Shown here piece after piece: positions 32,526 to 40,852 of a stretch of DNA of 64,000 bases. The stretch's first letter is position 1. Every line of letters starts with the position of its first letter. The translations under genes were made by a program, and so were the position numbers. The notes under the pieces were generated by a model. That model saw nothing but the letters and a program-made list of their open reading frames with translations, was not told where the DNA came from and ran no database searches. The stretch comes from Polynucleobacter sp. HIN11 (lineage in GTDB: Bacteria; Pseudomonadota; Gammaproteobacteria; Burkholderiales; Burkholderiaceae), in contig NZ_AP028142.1 in assembly GCF_030297675.1 (NCBI RefSeq), positions 744,001 to 808,000 of the forward strand. The letters are read 5' to 3'.

Positions 32526-34538
32526 ATGTTTAAGAAAATCTTAATTGCGAACCGCGGTGAAATTGCTTGCCGAGTGATGCTAACTGCGAAACGCTTGGGA
32601 ATCCAAACGGTTGCGGTCTACTCCGAAGCGGATGCCGAGGCGCGTCATGTTCGGATTGCCGATGAGGCCGTTTGCATTGGACCGCCACCATCGCGCGAGT
32701 CCTACTTGCAAATGGATCGCATTATTGCGGCGTGTAAAGAAACGGGTGCGCAAGCGGTTCATCCGGGTTATGGCTTTTTGTCCGAGAACGAAGAGTTTGC
32801 TAAGCGCGTTGAGGAAGAGGGCATTATCTTCATTGGCCCCAAATATCAATCGATTGCTGCAATGGGCGACAAGATTGCGTCTAAGAAACTTGCTTTAGAG
32901 GCAAAGGTTAACACCATCCCCGGCCATAACGCCGCTATTGATGATCCTCAGGCTGCGGTAAAAATTGCGCAGGGAATTGGCTACCCAGTGATGATCAAGG
33001 CCTCTGCTGGTGGTGGGGGTAAGGGATTGCGTGTTGCGTATAACGACCAAGAAACGGCCGAAGGCTTTGTGGCTTGTAAGAATGAAGCACTTAATAGTTT
33101 TGGTGACGACCGCGTCTTCATTGAGAAGTTTGTAGAAGAACCGCGGCATATTGAGATCCAAGTATTGGGCGATGCGCACGGCAATGTGGTGTATTTGTGG
33201 GAGCGTGAGTGCTCGATCCAGCGGCGTCATCAAAAAGTGATTGAAGAGGCGCCATCGCCATTCTTGGATGACGCGACTCGCAAAGCCATGGGCGAACAAG
33301 CGGTAGCGCTCGCCAAGGCCGTTAACTACCAATCAGCAGGTACTGTAGAGTTTGTGGTTGGTAAAGATAAGTCCTTCTACTTCTTAGAAATGAACACACG
33401 CTTGCAGGTTGAGCATCCAGTCACCGAATGCATTACTGGGCTTGATCTTGTCGAGCAAATGATCCGGGTGGCTGCTGGTGAGAAGTTGGCATTTACCCAA
33501 AACCAAATTCCGCGCAATGGCTGGGCGATGGAGTGCCGCATTAATGCCGAAGATCCTCTACGAAACTTCTTGCCCTCGACCGGACGCTTGGTGAAGTATC
33601 AGCCTCCTGCATCCAAAGATGGTGTACGAGTTGATACGGGTGTATATGAGGGTGGCGAGATCCCGATGTATTACGACTCAATGATTGCAAAACTCATTAC
33701 GCATGGTGCCAACCGCGAGGAGGCAATGAGCAAAATGCGCGGGGCGCTCAACGAGTTTGTAATTCGGGGGATTCATTCGAACATTCAGTTCCAATCTGCT
33801 TTGCTACAACACCCACGATTTCTCTCGGGCCAGTTCAATACTGGATTTATTGCTGAGGAGTTCCCCAAGGGATTTTTAAAAGGATCGGTTGAGCCCAGTG
33901 ACCTGAATCGCTTACCAGCTTTAGCAAGCTTTGTGCACCGTCGTTATATGGAGCGTGCCAAATTACTTGAAGGGCAGCTCTTAGGCCACGAAATGAAGAT
34001 TACCCAAGAGTTTGTGGTGATGCATGGTGATACATCCTACGACACCAAGATTGAGCAACGTGATCACGGTTACCAAATATCCGTCAAAGCCAATCAAGGC
34101 AAGAACACGATGACGGATTATTTCTTGGAGAGTGATTGGCAACCCGGTTCGATTCGTTTGATCTATCGTTTAAATGATGGACCGACGGCATGTGCGCAAG
34201 TGGAGCGCCCAGGCTTGGGTTGTGTATTCATGCAAGACGGCGTGCATTTTGACTGCGTGGTCTTAAGTCCATTTGGGGCAGAGTTGCAACGCCGTATGCC
34301 ATATAAGGCGCCTCCTGACACATCGAAGTTACTACTGTCGCCGATGCCTGGACTATTAACCAAATTGCATGTAGCCAAGGGTGATAAGGTTACTGCCGGT
34401 CAGAAATTGGTTGTGATTGAGGCCATGAAAATGGAGAACACTTTATTCGCTTCGCAAGATGGGGTGGTGGACGATATATGTGCCACTGAGGGATCGAGTC
34501 TTGCAGTCGATCAAATCATTATTCAGTTTGCGAAGTGA
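32526..34538 (+). CDS. pccA: Propionyl-CoA carboxylase alpha subunit (biotin carboxylase + BCCP)
   Basis: A 670-residue protein. Residues 1-450 are biotin carboxylase with ATP-grasp (KILIANRGEIACRVM, KASAGGGGKGLRV, EMNTRLQVEHPVTE); a middle BT-type domain binds the beta subunit; and the last 75 residues are a biotinyl domain with EAMKMEN, Lys635 being the biotinylated residue. It makes carboxybiotin from bicarbonate and ATP. The stop overlaps or abuts the epimerase-like gene (GTGA at 34535-34538), showing coupling. Confidence 0.95.
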   Translation: MFKKILIANRGEIACRVMLTAKRLGIQTVAVYSEADAEARHVRIADEAVCIGPPPSRESYLQMDRIIAACKETGAQAVHPGYGFLSENEEFAKRVEEEGIIFIGPKYQSIAAMGDKIASKKLALEAKVNTIPGHNAAIDDPQAAVKIAQGIGYPVMIKASAGGGGKGLRVAYNDQETAEGFVACKNEALNSFGDDRVFIEKFVEEPRHIEIQVLGDAHGNVVYLWERECSIQRRHQKVIEEAPSPFLDDATRKAMGEQAVALAKAVNYQSAGTVEFVVGKDKSFYFLEMNTRLQVEHPVTECITGLDLVEQMIRVAAGEKLAFTQNQIPRNGWAMECRINAEDPLRNFLPSTGRLVKYQPPASKDGVRVDTGVYEGGEIPMYYDSMIAKLITHGANREEAMSKMRGALNEFVIRGIHSNIQFQSALLQHPRFLSGQFNTGFIAEEFPKGFLKGSVEPSDLNRLPALASFVHRRYMERAKLLEGQLLGHEMKITQEFVVMHGDTSYDTKIEQRDHGYQISVKANQGKNTMTDYFLESDWQPGSIRLIYRLNDGPTACAQVERPGLGCVFMQDGVHFDCVVLSPFGAELQRRMPYKAPPDTSKLLLSPMPGLLTKLHVAKGDKVTAGQKLVVIEAMKMENTLFASQDGVVDDICATEGSSLAVDQIIIQFAK

Positions 34539-34543
34539 TCACC

Positions 34544-35005
34544 ATGAGTCGACCATTCAAAATTCTGGGAGTTCAGCAAATTGCCATCGGTGGTACCGAT
34601 AAGCAAAAGCTTAAAGCGCTGTGGGTTGATCTTCTTGGCTTGAAATACAAAGATGCCTTCGTATCCGAGCGCGAGAACGTCGATGAGGATATTTGTGCCA
34701 TCGGTCGTGGCCCGCACGAGGTTGAAATTGATTTGATGCAACCATTCGATATCGATAAAAAGCCAGCTGTGCATCAAACCCCACTCAATCACATTGGTCT
34801 GTGGGTTGATGATTTGCCCAAGGCGGTGGAGTGGTTGACGCAACAGGGTCTGCGATTTGCCCCCGGCGGGATTCGGAAGGGGGCAGCAGGTCACGACATC
34901 ATTTTTGTTCATCCCAAAGCGAACGAGGAGTTCATGTTCTCGGGCGAAGGGGTTTTAATTGAACTTGTTCAGGCGCCACCCGATGTAATTGCCGCATTGG
35001 CATAA
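34544..35005 (+). CDS. VOC-family protein, probable methylmalonyl-CoA epimerase
   Basis: A 153-residue glyoxalase/VOC-fold protein at the end of the propionate operon, where methylmalonyl-CoA epimerase is expected to convert (S)- to (R)-methylmalonyl-CoA. Three of the four metal ligands of known epimerases can be aligned: Gln in IDLMQPFD, His in LNHIGLWVDD and Glu in LIELVQ. The first ligand, normally His in a DHIGI-like strand, appears as Gln (GVQQIAIGG). The start may instead be GTG 34535, overlapping the pccA stop by four bases. Assignment rests mainly on context. Confidence 0.75.
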   Translation: MSRPFKILGVQQIAIGGTDKQKLKALWVDLLGLKYKDAFVSERENVDEDICAIGRGPHEVEIDLMQPFDIDKKPAVHQTPLNHIGLWVDDLPKAVEWLTQQGLRFAPGGIRKGAAGHDIIFVHPKANEEFMFSGEGVLIELVQAPPDVIAALA

Positions 35006-35013
35006 ACCCCAAT

Positions 35014-35043
35014 TTGTGTGCAGTGCAACAATTCAGGCATAAT
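35014..35043 (+). promoter_or_regulatory. Candidate sigma70 promoter of malate synthase
   Basis: TTGTGT (35014-35019) and CATAAT (35038-35043) are separated by 18 bases. AGGAG precedes the aceB ATG by six bases. The promoter would let aceB be expressed apart from the propionate operon. Confidence 0.5.
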
Positions 35044-35089
35044 AGTCATCAATTTGTCATTTAATCCTTAAAACCGATTAGGAGTATTC

Positions 35090-36679
35090 ATGTCTGGCGC
35101 CCCAACCATCGAATCCAGTGGCATTGAGCTTAAAGCCAAACTCAATCCGGATTTTGCAAGCGTTGTTTCCCCCGAAGCCCTAGAGTTCGTTGCTAAATTG
35201 CATCGCGCCTTTGAACCACGCCGTCAGGAACTCCTCAAAAAACGGGTTGAACTAGCCAAAAAATTAGACGCCGGTCAAAAGCTTGATTTCTTGCCAGAAA
35301 CTAAATCCATTCGTGAGGGTGATTGGAAAATTGCTCCAGTACCCAAAGCACTGGAAACTCGCCGCGTGGAGCTTACTGGTCCAGTCGATGCCAAGATGGT
35401 GATTAATGCGCTGAACTCTGGTGCAGATTCGTATATGGCCGATTTTGAGGATTCCAATAGCCCCTATTGGGAAAACATTGTGCAAGGGCATGTCAATTTA
35501 AAGAAAGCCGTACGCCGTGATATTGAGCTCAATCTCTTTGGTAAGGAATACAAGCTCAATGAAAAAACCGCGACCTTAATTGTTCGTCCCCGCGGTTGGC
35601 ATCTCGATGAGAAACATGTCTTGGTTGATGGTCAGCGTGTCTCAGGCGGTATTTTTGACTTCGCCATCTTCACCTTTAATAGTGGTAAGTATCTCGAAGC
35701 GAGAGGCTTAGGCCCATTTTTCTATTTGCCAAAGATTGAGAGCCATCTAGAGGCTCGCTTATGGAATGACATCTTTACTATGGCCGAGAAAGAGCTGGGC
35801 ATGAAGCACGGCAGCATCAAAGCAACGGTGTTGGTTGAGACCATCAATGCCACCTTTGAGATGGATGAGATCCTCTATGAGTTGCGTGACCATAGTTCGG
35901 GATTAAATGCTGGTCGTTGGGATTACATCTTCTCTGCGATTAAGAAATTTAAGCTCGATAAAAACTTCTGCTTGGCTGATCGTGTGAAGGTGACCATGAC
36001 CTCACCCTTTATGCGCGCCTATGCACTCTTTCTTTTAAAGACCTGCCATAAGCGCGGCGCCCCAGCAATGGGTGGAATGAGCGCTTTCATTCCCATTAAG
36101 AATGATCCTGAGAAGAATGCGATTGCGCTCGCAGCTGTATCAACGGATAAGCGTCGTGAAGCTACCGATGGCTACGATGGTAGTTGGGTTGCCCATCCAG
36201 GTTTGGTTGAGTTGTGCATGAATGAGTTCAAAGCCGTATTGGGTGACAAACCCAATCAATTTGATCGTCAACGCGAGGACGTTCAGGTCACCGCTGCGGA
36301 TTTACTCAACTTTGCTCCAGAGGGACCAATCACCGAAGCAGGGCTGCGTTATAACATTAACGTCGGTATCCATTACATGGGTGCTTGGCTTGCTGGTAAC
36401 GGTTGTGTGCCCATCCATAACCTGATGGAAGATGCCGCTACTGCTGAGATCAGCCGCTCACAAGTATGGCAATGGATTCGGTCGCCCAAAGGAGTTCTCG
36501 ACGACGGTCGTAAAGTCACCCTTGAGCTAGTGCGTCAACTGATTGGTGAAGAGCTCACGAAGGTCAAAGACTCCGGTGCTGTTGGACAGTTTGATCGTGC
36601 CGCTAAGATCTTTGAGGACTTGGTTGCCAATGATGATTTTGTGGAGTTCTTAACCTTGCCGCTGTACGAAGAGTTTTAA
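35090..36679 (+). CDS. aceB: Malate synthase A
   Basis: A 529-residue glyoxylate-cycle enzyme that condenses glyoxylate and acetyl-CoA to malate. The PROSITE-type signature is seen as RDHSSGLNAGRWDYIFS, with catalytic-region segments DSYMADFEDSNSPYWEN, LIVRPRGWHLDEKH and GCVPIHNLMEDAATAEISRSQVWQWI. Length matches the A (AceB) isoform rather than the longer GlcB. Isocitrate lyase is not in this window. Placed after the propionyl-CoA operon, it supports use of acetyl and propionyl units as carbon sources. Confidence 0.96.
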   Translation: MSGAPTIESSGIELKAKLNPDFASVVSPEALEFVAKLHRAFEPRRQELLKKRVELAKKLDAGQKLDFLPETKSIREGDWKIAPVPKALETRRVELTGPVDAKMVINALNSGADSYMADFEDSNSPYWENIVQGHVNLKKAVRRDIELNLFGKEYKLNEKTATLIVRPRGWHLDEKHVLVDGQRVSGGIFDFAIFTFNSGKYLEARGLGPFFYLPKIESHLEARLWNDIFTMAEKELGMKHGSIKATVLVETINATFEMDEILYELRDHSSGLNAGRWDYIFSAIKKFKLDKNFCLADRVKVTMTSPFMRAYALFLLKTCHKRGAPAMGGMSAFIPIKNDPEKNAIALAAVSTDKRREATDGYDGSWVAHPGLVELCMNEFKAVLGDKPNQFDRQREDVQVTAADLLNFAPEGPITEAGLRYNINVGIHYMGAWLAGNGCVPIHNLMEDAATAEISRSQVWQWIRSPKGVLDDGRKVTLELVRQLIGEELTKVKDSGAVGQFDRAAKIFEDLVANDDFVEFLTLPLYEEF

Positions 36680-36695
36680 ACTCAGGACATCTAGC

Positions 36696-37421
36696 ATGCG
36701 CATCTTGGCCATCGACACTTCGACCTCGTGGTGTTCGGTGGCCTTATGTTTTGATGACAAACCGATTCTGTATCGGCATGAGCTACTTGGATCAAAAGCG
36801 AGTCAGCATCTCTTGCCATGGTGCAGCGAGCTACTACAGCAGTGTGGCGCACGTTTCTCCGATCTGGATGCCCTGGCGGTAGGTGTGGGTCCTGGAGCAT
36901 TTACTGGAGTACGTCTCTCGGTTGCAGTTGCCCAGGGATTATCGGTTGGCTCGCAATTGCCAGTAATTCCGGTGACCAGTCTTGATGCGATGGCATCGCA
37001 GTTTGCGCAACACCATCAAATGCCTCAAAACACGACATTCACCATTGCTCTGGATGCCCGTATGGGTGAAGTGTATTGGACTCGCTATCAAATAGAAGCC
37101 TCACAGCCTAAACCGATTCATCCAATACAACTAACTGCCCCAGAGTATATTGAGGATAACCATCAAGATTTAATTGCCGGTAATGCCCTTGCTGAGTATG
37201 CCGATGATTTCAAGGATCATTTTGTAGGTCGACAGATTGATTCGCAGCTAGTGCCCAATGCACTTAGCATCTTGGATCTCGCGCAAGTACGTTATCAAGC
37301 GGACCAAACGATTTTGGTTGAGAATCTTGAGCCCCTCTATATTCGTAATAAAGTGGCTCTCACTACCCAAGAACGTCACGATGCAGCAAGCCGCACCCCA
37401 ACCGGTCATTTGCTTGGCTGA
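36696..37421 (+). CDS. tsaB: tRNA threonylcarbamoyladenosine synthesis protein TsaB
   Basis: A 241-residue ASKHA-fold protein (MRILAIDTSTSWCSVALC at the start, then AVGVGPGAFTGVRLSVAVAQGLS), the TsaB signature. TsaB is the scaffold partner of TsaD and TsaE in making t6A37 of ANN-decoding tRNAs. tsaD and tsaE are not in this window. The 3' end overlaps the rimI start by 41 bases, giving the frequent tsaB-rimI order. Confidence 0.93.
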   Translation: MRILAIDTSTSWCSVALCFDDKPILYRHELLGSKASQHLLPWCSELLQQCGARFSDLDALAVGVGPGAFTGVRLSVAVAQGLSVGSQLPVIPVTSLDAMASQFAQHHQMPQNTTFTIALDARMGEVYWTRYQIEASQPKPIHPIQLTAPEYIEDNHQDLIAGNALAEYADDFKDHFVGRQIDSQLVPNALSILDLAQVRYQADQTILVENLEPLYIRNKVALTTQERHDAASRTPTGHLLG

Positions 37422-37908
37422 GCTGGTTCTGGAGCTGATGACCGAATCCGATCTGGATGCGGTCATGGCAATTGAAGCAATTTCGCATCAGCACCCATGG
37501 TCGCGCAAAAACTTTAGCGATTCGATCGAAGCGGGCCATTGGGCATATTGCCTGCGCGAGGTAGGCGATCCTGACAAGCGCATTTGGGCCTATTGCATCT
37601 TGCTACCCGCAGTCGATGATCTCCATCTTCTCAATATTACGGTGGATACGGATCTGCGCAAACAGGGCATAGGCCTGCGACTCATGAGTGCTATCCAAAT
37701 GATCGCATCTAATTTATCAATCCCGCGGATTTTGCTTGAGGTTCGTCCCAGTAATCGTGCTGCAATCGCACTCTATGAGAAGGCAGGATATGAAGAGTTA
37801 GCGCGGCGCAAAGCCTATTACCCAGTAGAATCTTCTTCTAGTACGCGTGAAGACGCGATTGTGATGACCAAAGCCATCGATTGCCCTGCAAAACCCTATG
37901 AACATTGA
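37381..37908 (+). CDS. rimI: RimI-type N-acetyltransferase
   Basis: A 175-residue GNAT enzyme. The acetyl-CoA loop is DLRKQGIGLRLM, preceded by the strand LHLLNITV, and the C-terminal ALYEKAGYEELARRKAYYP pattern is that of RimI, which acetylates the N-terminal Ala of ribosomal protein S18. Starting at ATG 37381 gives the normal length; longer starts read through tsaB in another frame and give non-homologous sequence. It overlaps tsaB by 41 bases and the downstream gene by 11, so the three genes are tightly coupled. Confidence 0.9.
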   Translation: MQQAAPQPVICLAELVLELMTESDLDAVMAIEAISHQHPWSRKNFSDSIEAGHWAYCLREVGDPDKRIWAYCILLPAVDDLHLLNITVDTDLRKQGIGLRLMSAIQMIASNLSIPRILLEVRPSNRAAIALYEKAGYEELARRKAYYPVESSSSTREDAIVMTKAIDCPAKPYEH

Positions 37909-38398
37909 CGATCGCTCACGTTACTTAAAAGAAATGGGCATTACCGAGTGGTCTTTGCGTTCTGCTGCGCAAGACTCTCCACCCAGTATGTCTCCGAATG
38001 CTGAGCCTCATCAGGCCATCTCCAATTTGGAGCCTAAGGTGTATTGGCTGTTTTATGGTCAAGCGCCCGGTGGTGATCAAGAACGCTTATTCCAGAACAT
38101 CATTTTGGCCCTCGGGCTCTTACCCAAAGAATGGGAATGGCGTTCACCGACCGATACGCAAGCACCGAATACGCATTTGCCATGTGTGGCATTTGCCTTC
38201 GGTGAGCACGCAGCACAGACCTTAAGTGGAGAGCAAGAGCCACTCGCGCACTTGCGGGATGTGGTCCTAGAGATTGCTGGTCAAGACATTCCCTTGATCG
38301 CCAGCGTTGATCTGGCGCACTGCCTCAGCCGACCGAAGGACAAAGCGCTCTTGTGGCAAGATCTATTGCTAGCCCGCTCTGTATTGCAATCTCTCTAA
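37898..38398 (+). CDS. Degenerate family-4 uracil-DNA glycosylase-like protein
   Basis: A 166-residue protein in the place where Burkholderiales often carry a family-4 uracil-DNA glycosylase after tsaB-rimI. The fold traces are clear: WLFYGQAPGGDQERLFQNII corresponds to the GEAPG...EDR loop, CVAFAFGEHAAQTLSGEQEPLAHLRD to the central block, and DLAHCLSRPKDKALLWQDLLLA to the HPSYLLR...K..W.DL block. The catalytic-side HPxxLL motif is altered, and the four Cys of the Fe-S cluster are not present, so enzymatic activity is doubtful. It could be a decaying gene or a repurposed binding protein. Confidence 0.65.
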   Translation: MNIDDRSRYLKEMGITEWSLRSAAQDSPPSMSPNAEPHQAISNLEPKVYWLFYGQAPGGDQERLFQNIILALGLLPKEWEWRSPTDTQAPNTHLPCVAFAFGEHAAQTLSGEQEPLAHLRDVVLEIAGQDIPLIASVDLAHCLSRPKDKALLWQDLLLARSVLQSL

Positions 38399-39718
38399 TT
38401 AGTGCTTGGCTTCGCCAATCAGATGCAGCGAGTCATACTCGGCTTGGTTGGCTTGATGCTTCTTAATCACCAACCACATGGTGAGGGCAACGCCTAAACC
38501 AAAGCCGGTAATCACGATGGGTACTGGAACGTCTAACCAAATCAGCAGGGCATAGAGCATGAGCATCATTAGAACCGAGAGGTTCTCATTGAAGTTCTGA
38601 ACAGCAATAGAGTGACCTGCAGAAAGTAGGACGTGACCACGGTGCTGTAAGAGGGCATTCATTGGAACAACGAAGTAACCTGCTAACCAGCCAACGGTGA
38701 TCAGAAGGATATAAGCAGGTAGAAGATTAAAGTTGACTTCCAAGGCGCCAATCTTAAAGAGCACGATTGATGGGATGTATTCAATATGGTAGATGGCCAT
38801 GATGCATACCAGCAGGCCCATTACGACGCCATACGGCAAGACATTTAAAGCGGACTTTAATGGAATACGTGAGGCTGCCCAAACCGCACCCCCGGCGACA
38901 CCAATGGCAGAAACTGCTTGCAAAATAGCCCCTTGCGAGAGGTTCATATTCAGTGCGGTCTCAGCCCACTTCAGCACGATGAACTGTAGGGTTGCACCCG
39001 CACCCCAGAAAAGAGTGGTAACTGCCAGGGAGATTTGGCCCAAGCGATCGCGCCATAAAATATGAAAACCGACAAAAAAATCTTTGGTCAACTGAATAGG
39101 ATCTAAGCGCTGCTCTGGGTAGCGTGCTCCCGTATCCGGAATCTTTAAGTTAAAGAGTGCGGCGATCAGGTAAATAAACATAATGATCGAGATCGCGGAT
39201 TCAGCAGGGCTATCAACACCTGTGTTAAACAAAGGCAAATCAAAACTCATGAGGGAAGCTGAAACTTTGGTGCTAATCAACACACCACCCAAGACGGTGC
39301 CCGCAATAATCGAGCCCACGGTCAAACCCTCGATCCAGCCATTGGCGGCCACGAGTTTTTCAGGGGGGAGCAGCTCGGTCAAAATGCCATATTTTGCTGG
39401 TGAATACGCAGCTGCTCCAAGACCCACAATCGCATATGAAGCTAACGGGTGAGCGCCAAAAAGCATCGCGGCACAACCAATAATTTTGATCGTATTGGTA
39501 ATGAACATCACCTGACCTTTGGGCCTGGAATCAGCAAAGGCTGCAACAAAGGCAGCCAATAATACATAGGAGAGCACAAAGAACAGTTTGAGAAGCGGGG
39601 TCATCCACGCCGGGGCAGCGAGTTGGGCTAAGAGGGCAATGGCCGCAATTAGCAGGGCGTTATCGGCGAGCGACGAAAAAAATTGCGCCGCCATAATGGT
39701 GTAAAAACCTGGTTTCAT
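38399..39718 (-). CDS. lplT: Lysophospholipid transporter LplT (MFS)
   Basis: A 439-residue inner-membrane major facilitator protein with about twelve hydrophobic segments. The start FYTIMAAQFFSSLADNALLIAAIALL and the loop SPAKYGILTELLPPEKLVAANGWIEGLTVGSIIAGTVLGG match LplT, which flips lysophospholipids inward for reacylation. E. coli LplT works with the acyltransferase Aas, whose gene is not adjacent here. It is divergent from alr. Its stop is one base after that of the convergent glycosylase-like gene. Confidence 0.9.
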   Translation of the reverse strand: MKPGFYTIMAAQFFSSLADNALLIAAIALLAQLAAPAWMTPLLKLFFVLSYVLLAAFVAAFADSRPKGQVMFITNTIKIIGCAAMLFGAHPLASYAIVGLGAAAYSPAKYGILTELLPPEKLVAANGWIEGLTVGSIIAGTVLGGVLISTKVSASLMSFDLPLFNTGVDSPAESAISIIMFIYLIAALFNLKIPDTGARYPEQRLDPIQLTKDFFVGFHILWRDRLGQISLAVTTLFWGAGATLQFIVLKWAETALNMNLSQGAILQAVSAIGVAGGAVWAASRIPLKSALNVLPYGVVMGLLVCIMAIYHIEYIPSIVLFKIGALEVNFNLLPAYILLITVGWLAGYFVVPMNALLQHRGHVLLSAGHSIAVQNFNENLSVLMMLMLYALLIWLDVPVPIVITGFGLGVALTMWLVIKKHQANQAEYDSLHLIGEAKH

Positions 39719-39754
39719 TCGTACAATTGCTTCATTTACTAGATTAGAGCATGA

Positions 39755-39762
39755 AAGGGGAG
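39755..39762 (+). promoter_or_regulatory. Ribosome binding site that places the alr start at CTG
   Basis: AAGGGGAG at 39755-39762 is an almost ideal Shine-Dalgarno sequence, four bases before CTG 39767. An ATG at 39751 is in another frame and ends after 14 codons, and no ATG, GTG or TTG exists in the alr frame between the upstream TGA (39752-39754) and GTG 39863. Confidence 0.65.
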
Positions 39763-39766
39763 ATTT

Positions 39767-40852
39767 CTGGAACGCCCGATTCTGGCAACGATTGACACTG
39801 CTGCATTAGGCCACAATTTAAGGCGGGTCAGAGAACTCGCGGGTAATTCTCGCATATGGTCTGTGGTTAAAGCCCGCGCCTATGGCCATAGCCTAAGGGC
39901 GGCGTTGGCAGGACTTTCGCAGACCGATGGATTTGCGGTCTTAGATCTCGATGATGCCCGCTGGTTGCGGTCGCAGGGCTGGACCAAGCGCATTTTGCTG
40001 TTAGAGGGTCTTTTCCAAGAGGGTGATATTCCTTCGGTGATTGAGCTGGACTGCGATGTGGTGGTCCACAACCCCAATCAAGTGACTTGGCTTGAAAAGC
40101 AAGCCCATCCCGTCACCATCTTTCTCAAACTCAACTCTGGAATGAATCGTCTTGGATTTCGACCAGAAGCGTATCGATTAGCCTACCATCGGCTTCATGC
40201 CGCCGGGCACCGCATGAACCATATGACTCACTTTGCAAATGCCGACTACGTTGATCGCGAGCCCTCAGTCGGTGCTCAAATGGAGTGCTTTACCAAGACG
40301 ATCGATGGATTAGCGGGTGAGACCTCGCTGGCTAACTCGGCAGCGGTCTTATGGCATCGTAACGCCTTAGGTGATTGGGTCCGTCCCGGGATTATGTTGC
40401 ATGGGATTTCTCCATCGGGTCAGTTTGCGGATATTGCCCATGCCAATTTGCAAGCGGTGATGACCCTATCAAGTTCCATCATTGCGATTCAAGATCTAGA
40501 GCCGGGCGACGCAGTGGGTTATGGATCACGATTCCGAGCAACTGGGCGGATGCGAATTGGTGTGGTTGCTTGTGGCTATGCGGATGGTTATCCCCGTCAT
40601 GCAAAAGACGGCGCCCCCGTCTGGGTTTATGCGGATGATCCAAGCCAATCACGGCTTTGCCCGATTGCGGGCCAGGTCTCGATGGATATGCTAACCATTG
40701 ATCTCACCCATGCGCCCTGGGCAACCGTCGGCACCAAAGTAGAGTTGTGGGGTAAAAACTTGCATGTCGATGATGTGGCAACACACGCCCAAACGATTGG
40801 CTACGAACTGGTATGCGCGATTGCGCCTCGGGTACCGCTCGAAATTATTTAG
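39767..40852 (+). CDS. alr: Alanine racemase, apparently starting at CTG
   Basis: A 361-residue PLP enzyme that interconverts L- and D-alanine for peptidoglycan. Starting at CTG 39767 gives ERPILATIDTAALGHNLRRV, matching the normal N-terminus of Burkholderiales Alr, then the PLP Lys35 in VVKARAYGHS and the second catalytic base Tyr252 in AVGYGSRFRATGRMRIG. The next usable start, GTG 39863, lies two codons before that Lys and would remove the first strand and helix of the barrel. The upstream SD sequence supports CTG. The usual VKANAYGHG motif is ARAYGHS here. Confidence 0.88.
   Translation: MERPILATIDTAALGHNLRRVRELAGNSRIWSVVKARAYGHSLRAALAGLSQTDGFAVLDLDDARWLRSQGWTKRILLLEGLFQEGDIPSVIELDCDVVVHNPNQVTWLEKQAHPVTIFLKLNSGMNRLGFRPEAYRLAYHRLHAAGHRMNHMTHFANADYVDREPSVGAQMECFTKTIDGLAGETSLANSAAVLWHRNALGDWVRPGIMLHGISPSGQFADIAHANLQAVMTLSSSIIAIQDLEPGDAVGYGSRFRATGRMRIGVVACGYADGYPRHAKDGAPVWVYADDPSQSRLCPIAGQVSMDMLTIDLTHAPWATVGTKVELWGKNLHVDDVATHAQTIGYELVCAIAPRVPLEII

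Noticed and set aside
32895..33332. 145-codon open frame opposite pccA
   Set aside because: It lies inside the ATP-grasp region of PccA, and its composition reflects the complementary strand of conserved codons.
39863..40852. GTG 39863 as the alanine racemase start
   Set aside because: It would put the catalytic Lys at residue 3 and remove the first strand of the barrel; in-frame sequence upstream is clearly Alr-like back to CTG 39767.
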